From Acidobacteriaceae bacterium (lineage in GTDB: Bacteria > Acidobacteriota > Terriglobia > Terriglobales > Acidobacteriaceae), in assembly GCA_035944135.1 (NCBI GenBank), contig DASZBM010000006.1, positions 1 to 64,000 of the forward strand: 64,000 nt of DNA, written 5' to 3'. The notes below the pieces were generated by a model. It was not told where the DNA came from, searched no databases, and saw nothing but the letters and a program-made list of their open reading frames with translations. Each line of letters opens with the position of its first letter. The stretch's first letter is position 1. Positions 34,668-42,693 of this stretch are shown in pieces. A program made the translations under genes and the position numbers.

Positions 34668-35525
34668 CTATCGCTCCTCACCTGCAACTCCCCACCCCGC
34701 CAGCAACACCGTCGCCGCAAACAGCAACGTATCGCCGACATAGTTCAACCCCTCCACCGCTAGCTTCGTATGCATCTCGCCCAACAAAATCGGCACATAG
34801 AAGAACACCACCAGTAGCACCAGCACCGCGCCCGCAAACGCCGTCGCAACCCTCGCTGTCCGCCGCGCAAACATCCCCACTCCGCAAACGAGCAGCACCA
34901 ATCCCACAATCCACGCGATCGCCACCGCCCCTGGAATCCACCCCGGGGTCATCTTCTCCAGCGGCACGCCCGGCACATTGCGCGGATGCAAAAAGTGCTC
35001 GATCGCATAGAACACCATTACCACCCCGACGATCACCCGACCCACACGCACCAGCACGGCCCGGCCCCACACACTCCCCGCCAGCACCAGCGCTGCCGCG
35101 CCAAAGCACGTCTCCCGCACCGTCAGAATCCAGAAGAACCGGTCGTGCATCTCCTTCGACAGTCCCGGCAAATCAACCACCAGCACGATGATCCAGAAGA
35201 AAAGGACCAGCCCCACGCTTGACCACCGCACACCGCGCCACACCACCAAGCTGATCGCCGCCGCCGCCAGCGCCACGCCGAAGAAGTAAGTCCAGAACAG
35301 CGGCCCCGGCAGCCACTTCGGCACAATTCCCATCAACTCCCGCGATGCCGTAAAGTGCTCCGCGGCAAACATGCCAAGCGCGACAGCCTCAAACACCGGC
35401 CCCAGCACCAGAATCTTCCCCACGCCGGCAGCCGCCCGAAACCTTGCCCCCAGCAGCACGATGCCCACAATCAGCGCAGCCACGCCCGCCGCCATCATCG
35501 CCCAGACCTCTACAGACATACGCAT
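34668..35525 (-). CDS. Multi-spanning membrane protein, DoxX-like
   Basis: A 285-residue protein with seven to eight hydrophobic segments and few polar motifs. VGRVIVGVVMVFYAIEHFLHPRNVPGVPLEKMTPGWIP near the middle resembles the DoxX-like family pattern (G-x-x-F-x-x-x-G-x-x-H-F plus P-x-x-x-P). MFAAEHFTASRELMGIVPKWLPGP in the first half looks like a second copy of the same pattern, which suggests an internal duplication. The function is unknown. It ends beside the possible repeat element at 34587-34666. An AGGAG-like GGAGATGCG region covers the start. Confidence 0.8.
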   Translation of the reverse strand: MRMSVEVWAMMAAGVAALIVGIVLLGARFRAAAGVGKILVLGPVFEAVALGMFAAEHFTASRELMGIVPKWLPGPLFWTYFFGVALAAAAISLVVWRGVRWSSVGLVLFFWIIVLVVDLPGLSKEMHDRFFWILTVRETCFGAAALVLAGSVWGRAVLVRVGRVIVGVVMVFYAIEHFLHPRNVPGVPLEKMTPGWIPGAVAIAWIVGLVLLVCGVGMFARRTARVATAFAGAVLVLLVVFFYVPILLGEMHTKLAVEGLNYVGDTLLFAATVLLAGWGVAGEER

Positions 35526-35739
35526 CTCCTCTGGTCGATGACAAAAAACAAACTTGTTTCAAAGGGAGCAACAGACTACCACTCAAAACCCTCTTCTTTG
35601 ACCACGCTCGCGATACACTTGCCCCGCTCACCGTTATGCGTCTCTTTCGCTCTCGCCGGACCTACCTCGCGTTCTTCGCCCTTTTCGCCTACACCGCTTG
35701 GCGCAGCGCTTTCCCGCGCCACCATCAACCATCCATTGA

Positions 35740-36057
35740 ATGGCATCCAGTCTTCTTTGGCATCGAGTTCGCGGTGACCATGCGTTCGCCATCTGCCTCG
35801 CTCTCGGCGCCGCTCAACTCACCTCCGTTCTCGTCGAGAGAGCGGCGCTTGCTCTGCTGGCGATCGGGTTCCTTCTATCCATGGTTGTCGATCTCCACTC
35901 AGCAAACCTGCTCCACGTGCCCGTACCTTCTTTTCGACTCGTCTTTCTAACACTGAACAATCTGGTGGCTCTGCTCCTCGCGATCCGATTCGTCCAGGTT
36001 CTTCGCGAACCACCTTTACGAGGCATCCTCAGCCGAACTCCCACTCCGAAACACTAA
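35740..36057 (+). CDS. Small membrane protein, possibly the 3' part of a frameshifted gene
   Basis: A 105-residue frame rich in hydrophobic helices (AICLALGAAQLTSVLVERAALALLAIGFLLSMVV, then FLTLNNLVALLLAIRFVQVL). The ATG directly follows a TGA in its own frame, and no ribosome site is seen. A second frame from an ATG at 35636 encodes a plausible beginning (LAFFALFAYTAWRSAF...HPVFFGIEFAV) that turns into low-quality sequence near 35770. Joining the two frames there would give one membrane protein of about 140 residues. Either the gene is broken, a base is wrong, or only one frame is real. The first units of the downstream heptamer patch overlap the stop. Confidence 0.4.
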   Translation: MASSLLWHRVRGDHAFAICLALGAAQLTSVLVERAALALLAIGFLLSMVVDLHSANLLHVPVPSFRLVFLTLNNLVALLLAIRFVQVLREPPLRGILSRTPTPKH

Positions 36058-36080
36058 CGACGAACCACTAACCACTCGCA
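36053..36080. repeat. Heptamer repeat patch before the NtrY-like gene
   Basis: Four 7-base units: ACTAACG, ACGAACC, ACTAACC, ACTCGCA. The word is the reverse complement (circularly permuted) of the GTGGTTA units at 27955. Confidence 0.75.
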
Positions 36081-36101
36081 TCAACGAGTAAACTTCCCCC
36101 C

Positions 36102-38459
36102 ATGGGCACATCCAACAGCCGCCGCAACCTCCTCATCGGTCTCGGCGTGTGCCTCATACTCTTCATCGTCCTTGCGACGCTCAACGCCTTCAACGTCAGC
36201 TTCCTCAACCCAGCCTCTCCGCTCCAGACGCTGGTCTTCATCACCCTCTCGACGCTCGCCTTTGTCCTCTTCGTCGTTGTCCTCGTCCTCCTCGTCCGCA
36301 ATTTCCTGCGCCTCTACGCCGACCAGCGCAGCCGCATCCTCGGCACCCGTCTCCGCACCCGCATGCTCTGGGGAGCCGTCCTCGTCTCCCTCGTCCCGCT
36401 CGGCTTCATGTTCGCCTTCAGCTATCTGCTGATGAACCGCGCCGTCGACCGCTGGTTCTCTCAGCCCGTCACCCAGATGCGCGACGACGCCAATCGCGCC
36501 ACCCTCGAGCTCTTCCGCTACGCCGCCGCCAACGCCCGCTCCGAAGCCGACTCCATCGCTGTCGAACTCAACAGCCTTAACCTGAGCGCGCACCCCGACA
36601 CCGCCGCCATCAACCGCGTCCTCGACCGCCACTCCCTCACGCTGCAGGGCGGCTTCGCCATCGTCTACAACGACCGCCGTCCCATCGCCACCATCCATGT
36701 CCCCGTCAGCTCCGGCCCCGCCGAGCTCCGCTCCCTCCTGCCGCCCGACATCGCCTCCGCCTCCGACGAGAGCCCGCAACCGACAGAACCGATCCAGCGC
36801 ACCCCCGTCCACGGCCCGCTGCCCTCAGTCGTCCTTCAAGCCGCCCAGCAGACCGACCAGCCCTTCTACTCCATCGGCTCCACGGACTACTCACTCGCCT
36901 CCGCCGGCCTTCAGCACGGCGGGCTCGTCGTCGTCGCGCTTCCCATCCCCGCCGGCATCTCGGAAACCGCCGCACAGCTCCGCTCCGCCGCTGACACCTA
37001 CTGGACACTCTTCCGCGAACGCCGCCAGGTCCGCGCGCTCTACATGCTCTACCTGCTGTTGATGACCGGCCTCGCTCTCTTCGCCTGCTGCTGGCTCGCG
37101 CTCAACCTTTCCAAGCAGGTCACGCGCCCCATCGAAACTCTTGCCGACGCAATGGAAGCCATCGCTGCCGGCGACTACGCCCGCCGCGTCTCGCCCTCCG
37201 CCACCGAGGAGCTCGGTGAACTCACCGCCAGCTTCAACGCCATGGCCACCGACCTCGAATCCTCACGCGCCCTCGCCGAGCAGTCCCGCGCCCAGCTCTC
37301 CGAACTCAACGCCGCTCTTCAGCAGCGCCGCGCCGAGCTCGAAACCATCATCGAAACCATCCCGAATGGCGTCGTCACCCTCTCGCCCACCCTCCGCATC
37401 GTCCTCGCCAACCGAGCCTTCTCCGAACTCCTCGACCCCGGTGGCCAGAAACACTTCATCGGCTCGCGCCTCCACGAGGTCTTCCCCGCCGAGATCACCG
37501 ACACCCTCGACCGCCTTCTCCGCCGCTCGCATCGCATGGGCACAGCGTCCGACGAGGTCCAGATGTCCTCACCCTCCGGCCCGCTGCAAATCTCCGCCAC
37601 CGTCGCGCTCCTCGAAGGCACCACAACGGATGTCCATGAACACCTCGGTTACGTGCTCGTCCTCGAAGACGTCTCCGAGCTCCTCCGCGCACAAAAGCAA
37701 TCCGCCTGGAAAGAGGTCGCCCGCCGCGTCGCCCACGAGATCAAAAACCCCCTCACACCCATCTCCCTCAACGCCGAGCTCATCCAGCGCCACATCGGCC
37801 GCCTCAAGCCTCTGCTCACCGAACACAACGTCGAATCCAACTCCCCCGCCGTCATCGAACGCGCCACTGAGGTCATCTCATCGTCGGTCTCAACGATGAG
37901 ATCCTTGGTAGACCAGTTCGCTACCCTCGCCGAGTTCCCCACCTCGCGCCTTCGCCCCGCGGACATCAACGGGATCGTAGAAAACTCACTCGCGCTCTTC
38001 GCCGGCCGCCTCGGCAACATCCGCGTCCGCCGCGCCCTCGCGCCCAACCTCCCACTCGTCTCCGCCGACCCCGAAGCCCTCCGCCGCGCACTTTCCAACC
38101 TCATCGACAACGCCGCCGAAGCCATGCACGACTCCCTCCACCGCGAGCTCACCCTCTCCACTCGCCTGCTCCCCTCCGGTCTCATCGAGCTCTGCGTCGC
38201 CGACACCGGCCCCGGCCTCACGGACGAGCTCCGCGAGCGCCTCTTCCTCCCCTACTTCTCCACCAAGCAGCGCGGCACCGGCCTCGGCCTCTCCATCGCC
38301 GCCAAAATCATCCAGGAGCACCAAGGCACCATCCGCGCCGAAAAAAACGTCCCCGCCGGCGCCAAATTCATCATCGAACTCCGCCCCGCCACCACCTCAA
38401 CCACCGACTCCGACTCGGAAGCCACTACAATCCCAACAACCGAACGCACCCCCGCATGA
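36102..38459 (+). CDS. NtrY-like sensor histidine kinase
   Basis: A 785-residue membrane kinase. Two or three N-terminal membrane segments (about 10-30, 45-68 and 88-110) are followed by an extracytoplasmic region, another segment near 310-332 (ALYMLYLLLMTGLALFACCWLAL), a HAMP domain (about 333-390), a PAS-like domain (about 405-520), then HisKA with phospho-acceptor H545 in RRVAHEIKNPLTPISLNAE. The HATPase domain has SNLIDNAAEAM, ADTGPGL and GTGLGLSIAAKI. NtrY kinases respond to nitrogen or redox cues in proteobacteria, and the signal here is unknown. It is followed by its cognate response regulator after a 48-base gap that contains a heptamer repeat. Confidence 0.92.
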   Translation: MGTSNSRRNLLIGLGVCLILFIVLATLNAFNVSFLNPASPLQTLVFITLSTLAFVLFVVVLVLLVRNFLRLYADQRSRILGTRLRTRMLWGAVLVSLVPLGFMFAFSYLLMNRAVDRWFSQPVTQMRDDANRATLELFRYAAANARSEADSIAVELNSLNLSAHPDTAAINRVLDRHSLTLQGGFAIVYNDRRPIATIHVPVSSGPAELRSLLPPDIASASDESPQPTEPIQRTPVHGPLPSVVLQAAQQTDQPFYSIGSTDYSLASAGLQHGGLVVVALPIPAGISETAAQLRSAADTYWTLFRERRQVRALYMLYLLLMTGLALFACCWLALNLSKQVTRPIETLADAMEAIAAGDYARRVSPSATEELGELTASFNAMATDLESSRALAEQSRAQLSELNAALQQRRAELETIIETIPNGVVTLSPTLRIVLANRAFSELLDPGGQKHFIGSRLHEVFPAEITDTLDRLLRRSHRMGTASDEVQMSSPSGPLQISATVALLEGTTTDVHEHLGYVLVLEDVSELLRAQKQSAWKEVARRVAHEIKNPLTPISLNAELIQRHIGRLKPLLTEHNVESNSPAVIERATEVISSSVSTMRSLVDQFATLAEFPTSRLRPADINGIVENSLALFAGRLGNIRVRRALAPNLPLVSADPEALRRALSNLIDNAAEAMHDSLHRELTLSTRLLPSGLIELCVADTGPGLTDELRERLFLPYFSTKQRGTGLGLSIAAKIIQEHQGTIRAEKNVPAGAKFIIELRPATTSTTDSDSEATTIPTTERTPA

Positions 38460-38467
38460 CCCTTAAC

Positions 38468-38495
38468 CCCTAACTCCTCACCCCTAACCCCTCAC
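38468..38495. repeat. 14-bp direct repeat (CCCTAAC type) between kinase and regulator genes
   Basis: CCCTAACTCCTCAC (38468-38481) is followed at once by CCCTAACCCCTCAC (38482-38495), 13 of 14 identical. A further partial unit CCTTAAC precedes it. Confidence 0.85.
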
Positions 38496-38507
38496 TCGTC
38501 TCCCCCT

Positions 38508-39941
38508 ATGCCCCACGTCCTCATCGTCGACGACGAAGCCGACATCCGCGAATCCCTCGAGGCCATCCTCCGCGAAGAGGACTACGCCATCACATCCGCC
38601 GGCACGCTCGCCGAAGCCCGCACCATCCTCCGCGACGCCGACTTCCAGGCCGTGCTCCTCGACATCTGGCTCCCCGACGGCGATGGCCTCGACCTCCTCG
38701 CTCAAATTCACAACAACCAGCTCCGCGGCACCACGGACGGCCCGCGCCCACCCGCGCCCGAAGTCATCATGATCTCCGGCCACGGCACCATCGAGTCGGC
38801 CGTCCGCGCCACCAAGCTCGGCGCCTACGACTTCCTCGAAAAGCCCCTCTCGCTCGACCGCACCCTCCTCGTCCTCCGCAACGCCATCAACGCCCACAAA
38901 CTCCGCCTCGAAAACCAGGAGTTCTCCACCCAGCTCACCGCGCGCGCCTCCATCACCGGCGATTCCATCTCCATCAAGGCCCTCCGCCAGCAGATCAAGC
39001 TCATGGCCCCCACTAACGGCCGCGTGCTCGTCATCGGCGAATCCGGCACCGGCAAAGAGCTCATCGCCCGCACCATCCATGCCGAATCCCTCCGCCGCGA
39101 CCGCGTCTTCGTCGAGCTCAACTGCGCCGCCATCCCCGAAGACTTCATCGAGACCGAGCTCTTCGGCTACCGCCACGGCGCCGGCCCCCAGGCCTCGCAG
39201 TCGCCCGACCGCCCCACCGAAAAGCGCGGCACCTTCGAGCGCGCCGACTCCGGCACTCTCTTCCTCGACGAAGTCGGCGACATGAGCCTCAAAACCCAGG
39301 CCAAAGTTCTCCGCGCCTTAGACGAGCAGCGCTTCTATCCCGTCGGCGCGAGCACCCCAACGCACGTCGACGTCCGCGTCATCGCCGCCACCAACAAAGA
39401 TCTCGAAGAAGAGATCGCCCGCGGCAACTTCCGCGAAGACCTCTTCTACCGCCTCAACGTCATCCCCTTCTACGTCCCGCCACTGCGCGACCGCAAAGAA
39501 GACATCCCCTCGCTCGCCCGCGAGTTCCTCGCCGAGCTCGGCCAGGAGTACGGCCGCGCCCGCGTCGAAATCTCCGACACCGCCATCAATCAGCTCAAGG
39601 CCTACCACTGGCCCGGCAACGTCCGCGAGCTCCGCAACGTCATCGAGCGCGTCCTCATCCTCAACCCCAAGGCCCAGCGCATCGAAGCCAAACACCTCCC
39701 CATGCTCGTCCAGCGCACCGACGGCGCCTCGCTCACCAACCCCTCGACATCCACCACCCGCACCGGCCGCGAAGAGTTCAGCACTCTGCAAGCCGCCCGC
39801 GAAGCCTACGAGCGTGACTACATCTTGAAAGAACTCGACCGCAGCCACGGCAATATCTCCCGCGCCGCCGAATCCCTCGGCCTCGAACGCTCCCACCTCT
39901 ACCGCAAAATGAAAACCCTCGGCATCCAGTTAGGCGAGTAA
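38508..39941 (+). CDS. NtrX/NtrC-type response regulator lacking the GAFTGA loop
   Basis: A 477-residue regulator: receiver domain 1-125 with phospho-acceptor D52 (LLDIWLPDGDG), AAA+ domain about 145-385 with Walker A GESGTGKE, Walker B GTLFLDEVGD and arginine-finger segment FREDLFYRLNVIP, and a Fis-type helix-turn-helix at the C-terminus (GNISRAAESLGLERSHLYRKMK). Where sigma-54 activators have G-A-F-T-G-A, this protein reads GYRHGAGPQASQSPDRPTEKRGTFE (from G220; the stretch continues to about 243). Without the sigma-54 contact loop it may act with the housekeeping sigma factor, as reported for GAFTGA-less NtrC of Rhodobacter. Paired with the kinase gene upstream. Confidence 0.92.
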   Translation: MPHVLIVDDEADIRESLEAILREEDYAITSAGTLAEARTILRDADFQAVLLDIWLPDGDGLDLLAQIHNNQLRGTTDGPRPPAPEVIMISGHGTIESAVRATKLGAYDFLEKPLSLDRTLLVLRNAINAHKLRLENQEFSTQLTARASITGDSISIKALRQQIKLMAPTNGRVLVIGESGTGKELIARTIHAESLRRDRVFVELNCAAIPEDFIETELFGYRHGAGPQASQSPDRPTEKRGTFERADSGTLFLDEVGDMSLKTQAKVLRALDEQRFYPVGASTPTHVDVRVIAATNKDLEEEIARGNFREDLFYRLNVIPFYVPPLRDRKEDIPSLAREFLAELGQEYGRARVEISDTAINQLKAYHWPGNVRELRNVIERVLILNPKAQRIEAKHLPMLVQRTDGASLTNPSTSTTRTGREEFSTLQAAREAYERDYILKELDRSHGNISRAAESLGLERSHLYRKMKTLGIQLGE

Positions 39942-40035
39942 AGCCGACGCACCGTAGGAATGCAAGATAGCTCGCGCTTCAGGTTCGCGGCATAGCGCGT
40001 GTCGATCCGCACGGCACCGATTGCCCTCCGCTACT

Positions 40036-40266
40036 TCAGCCCGGGTCACTCGTGCTTTCGCCGCTGGCGGAGAGAAGCAGTTCATTCTCGGTGGGCCGAT
40101 ATCCGCAATCTTCGCAGTCGAAGAAGTTATCGTCATATTCGTTGGTCCGTTCGTCCGCCAGTTCAAGCTGCCCCTCGTCATTGACTACCGGCCTTCGAAG
40201 GACGTATGCATCGGTATAGTGCAGGAGAGAATCGCTTCCACAACGCGGACACGGAACTTCCTTCAT
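40036..40266 (-). CDS. Small zinc-ribbon protein
   Basis: A 76-residue acidic protein with two CxxC pairs, CPRCG near residue 6-10 and DCEDCGY near residue 51-57, forming one zinc ribbon. YTDAYVLRRPVVNDEGQLELADERTNEYDD lies between them. No function is known to me. The ATG at 40266 with AGGTG six bases upstream is chosen. The longer frame runs through the intergenic gap and into the gene upstream. It follows the DpnI-like gene by 37 bases on the same strand and may be co-transcribed. Confidence 0.7.
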   Translation of the reverse strand: MKEVPCPRCGSDSLLHYTDAYVLRRPVVNDEGQLELADERTNEYDDNFFDCEDCGYRPTENELLLSASGESTSDPG

Positions 40267-40303
40267 CGCGGCACCTGATCGGGCATATTGTTGAGTGAGT
40301 GAT

Positions 40304-41071
40304 TCAGAGCAGCAACCGGTAAGTTCCCGCCCCACAGAATTCCAGATATCCCAAGTCGCGCAGAACCTGCAATTGCTGTCTGACCTTAGCGCGTATATTT
40401 CGGTTATCAGGGTACACCGAAGAGAAAAGGTGTTCTCTGTTGTAAATTTCAGCAAGAGAGAACTCCGACGTGTGTAACCCACGCAGCACGGAGAGAGTTA
40501 GCGCCGTCCAGCCACGCCGCTCAATTGGAACCTCTCGCAGTCGATTGAACCTTCGAAATTGCTCGCGAACGGATTCGCGGGGACGCGAAACGCCATCCTT
40601 GATTATCTCAATTGCCGCGTCGTTTCCCATCAGATCGAGCCGTATGTTGCATCCGACCCATCCTGCGCGACGCGCGGTCGAAGACAACGGCTTGCGTTTC
40701 TCCACTATGTCGGGAGTGAGAAACATCGGATGTATTGCGGTAAGTCCGGAGATACTCCAGCCGGAACTGCGCTCGATGAGCATGAGCGTGGGCGCGGCTC
40801 CGCATTGGAGACGCGAAATGAGCGCGCCATAAGCTCCGTCGATAAGCCTTTTCGCGGGCTTCCTCCGAAAGGCCTTTAGCTCATAGCTGCCGCTACAACT
40901 TCGGCACACGAAGTCACAAGCTTTTGTGTTGTTGGCCGTCGGCTCGAGCGCCTCGCAATCGCAAGCCAGACAAAACCCATTTCGTCGAAACCAAGCCTCC
41001 GACAGAATACGGGATATTTGAAGTGGGCTGGTATATCCGATGGCCGCGGAGAGGTCACAATTCAGTTCCAT
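40304..41071 (-). CDS. DpnI-like methyl-directed restriction endonuclease (G6mATC)
   Basis: A 255-residue protein that matches Streptococcus DpnI along its whole length, including numbering of key residues. These are the PD-(D/E)xK active site D53, E64, K66 (in ACDFVCRSCSGSYELKA), the structural zinc site C34, C37, C56, C59, the RRAGWVGCNI segment, and a C-terminal winged helix (GWTALTLSVL ... RQQLQVLRDLGYLEF). DpnI cuts GATC only when the adenine is methylated. No DNA methyltransferase is encoded nearby, and none would be needed. The start overlaps the upstream ORF by 10 bases and lacks a ribosome site, suggesting coupling. Base composition looks AT-richer than its neighbours, a sign of transfer. 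Confidence 0.93.
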   Translation of the reverse strand: MELNCDLSAAIGYTSPLQISRILSEAWFRRNGFCLACDCEALEPTANNTKACDFVCRSCSGSYELKAFRRKPAKRLIDGAYGALISRLQCGAAPTLMLIERSSGWSISGLTAIHPMFLTPDIVEKRKPLSSTARRAGWVGCNIRLDLMGNDAAIEIIKDGVSRPRESVREQFRRFNRLREVPIERRGWTALTLSVLRGLHTSEFSLAEIYNREHLFSSVYPDNRNIRAKVRQQLQVLRDLGYLEFCGAGTYRLLL

Positions 41072-41307
41072 GGGGCTGTCCGTGCCAATTTATTCTGTTT
41101 TGCGATATCGCCGCGATTTCCACCTGCAACCAACCAACGGGACGGATCAAGGCTGAATGAACCCAAGACAGAAACGATATCGGCCCATTCAGCCGGACAT
41201 ACAGAACGAAGCACTGCAGCGGCAGAACTGGTTTCAAGAAATGCCCAGCGTGCTCGAATCGCAGGATCAAGCACTAGAGGATCATCATATGTGGCTGTTT
41301 CAAACAT
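41062..41307 (-). CDS. Short ORF resembling the N-terminus of a BglII-family endonuclease (truncated)
   Basis: An 81-residue frame ending in FSLDPSRWLVAGGNRGDIAK followed by a short tail and a stop inside the start of the DpnI-like gene. The W-x-x-I-x-x-V-L-x-x-F...[PA]GGN[KR]-x-x-I-[AS]-K pattern is what I recall from the N-terminal part of BglII/BstYI-like type II enzymes, which should continue for well over 100 residues more. The catalytic part is missing, so this is a remnant, a fusion scar, or a separate small partner. The identification is tentative. No ribosome site is seen before the ATG at 41307. Confidence 0.45.
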   Translation of the reverse strand: MFETATYDDPLVLDPAIRARWAFLETSSAAAVLRSVCPAEWADIVSVLGSFSLDPSRWLVAGGNRGDIAKQNKLARTAPWN

Positions 41308-41681
41308 GGCCGTAGTCTAAATGCGCCCAAAGCGGGGGCTGTGTACTCCGGACACACACCCGATGCGAAAATTCTCACATGCGCATCGACCTCAAATCTG
41401 CGCTCTCGTCTCTGCCTCTACCCCCAACCACCCACCTGGCCTGAGGGCGTCTGGAAAGACCACCTTCCTTCTCCCACGACACCATGCCCGTCCTCATCTC
41501 CACACCGCGAAAACCCTCAGCATTCACCCCGGCGAGTAGCCCACAAGACTCATCGCGTAATAGATACGTAATTCCCGACCGAATCCGCATCGAAAGCAGG
41601 ACTTTGTCCGCCACAAAGCGTCTAATCTATAGATACGGGCAGCTCTCGGATAATTCGTCTGCGACCTCGTGGAGGTGTCAG
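41308..41681. other. Intergenic region between the DpnI-like island and the response regulator gene
   Basis: About 374 bases with divergent genes at its ends. Apart from one possible promoter at 41604-41633 I see no gene, repeat or strong hairpin. Several short open frames here have no coding character. Confidence 0.5.
41604..41633 (+). promoter_or_regulatory. Possible sigma-70 promoter for the response regulator gene
   Basis: TTGTCC (41604-41609, counting TTGTCC from t41604) and TATAGA (41628-41633) are separated by 18 bases, 49 bases before the ATG at 41682. The -10 lies in the palindrome ATCTATAGAT. Prediction by eye only. Confidence 0.3.
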
Positions 41682-42512
41682 ATGGCGCTCGCTCGTGTGT
41701 TGGTGGTTGACGATAATGAAGCAGTCCGTGTCAGTCTTTGCGCCATTCTTGAAAAGCATGACTTTGAGGCCACCTCTGCAGCCGACGTCAGCGCAGCGCT
41801 AAAGTTCATCAGTTCCGAGAAATACGATGTCCTCTTGACTGATCTACACATGCCTGGCGCCGGGGACGGACTTACCGTCGTGAGTGCCATGCGTCACGCG
41901 AACCCCGAAGCTGTGACCTTGCTCTTGAGTTCATTTCCCGAAATGTCCGCGGCCGCCAACGCGATCTTGATGCAAACCGACGAGATCCTCGTCAAACCAA
42001 TGAATATCCCCGACCTCATCGAGGCGATCACGCAACGGCTCGCCAAGGGGCCGCTCCATAAGCGCAAGGTCGAAACGCTGGCCACAATTCTCGAACGTAC
42101 CACCGAGGCGGGAATAGCTGATTGGTATGAACTGGTAGAGAAAGAGGACACCTTGATGGCGATTCCTCTCAGCCGGGCGGCGCGCTGCCAGCACCTGCCC
42201 CAGCTCTTCAGCGATCTCGGAAAGCGCCTGCGAGCCCTCAAGCCGCTCGGCACCAAAGAACTGAAGTCCGAAGCGGCCTCGAATCATGGGACTGCGCGGC
42301 GCAAACAGGGTTACACCGCCGCGATGATGGTGGAAGAAAGCCGCATTCTCCAGGTCACCATCTTCCATACACTTCAGAAAAACCTGGGCACGATCGACTT
42401 CAGCGTCCTGCTTCTCGGCGTCATGACGATTGCCGATGAGGTGGATTCGCAGTTGAGTCAATCGATGAAAAGCTACCTCGCGGAGTCCATTCAAGATGCA
42501 CTGCCTGCGTAA
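41682..42512 (+). CDS. Response regulator with RsbRD-like output region
   Basis: A 276-residue protein. Receiver domain 1-125: ARVLVVDDNEAVR with the acidic pair, phospho-acceptor Asp in VLLTDLHMPGAGDG and Lys in ILVKPMN. From about 140 a helical region (ILERTTEAGIADWYELVEKED...LSRAARCQHLPQLFSDLGKRLR...HGTARRKQGY) resembles the RsbRD N-terminal-like domain often seen in acidobacterial receiver proteins. No DNA-binding domain is visible, so a protein-protein output is inferred. The start is the ATG at 41682 with GGAGG just upstream. No kinase gene is adjacent. Confidence 0.85.
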   Translation: MALARVLVVDDNEAVRVSLCAILEKHDFEATSAADVSAALKFISSEKYDVLLTDLHMPGAGDGLTVVSAMRHANPEAVTLLLSSFPEMSAAANAILMQTDEILVKPMNIPDLIEAITQRLAKGPLHKRKVETLATILERTTEAGIADWYELVEKEDTLMAIPLSRAARCQHLPQLFSDLGKRLRALKPLGTKELKSEAASNHGTARRKQGYTAAMMVEESRILQVTIFHTLQKNLGTIDFSVLLLGVMTIADEVDSQLSQSMKSYLAESIQDALPA

Positions 42513-42693
42513 GCGCCGGGCACCCTAAGTCTCCAAAGAGACGTGAGTTCGCAGTACGCAATTCCCGTGGCCACAAGCACGATCCGCCTCGCAAAACTGT
42601 TCTTAATTGACCACTCAAGGATTACAGAAGTACGACGAACGCGAATGCTTCTTCAGTGATCGAATAAGTACGGCGATAAGGAGCCCAGTACGT

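Noticed and set aside
41321-41571. Short plus-strand frames between the DpnI-like island and the response regulator gene
   Set aside because: Overlapping frames with no ribosome site, no hydrophobic or motif pattern, and no match to any family I know.
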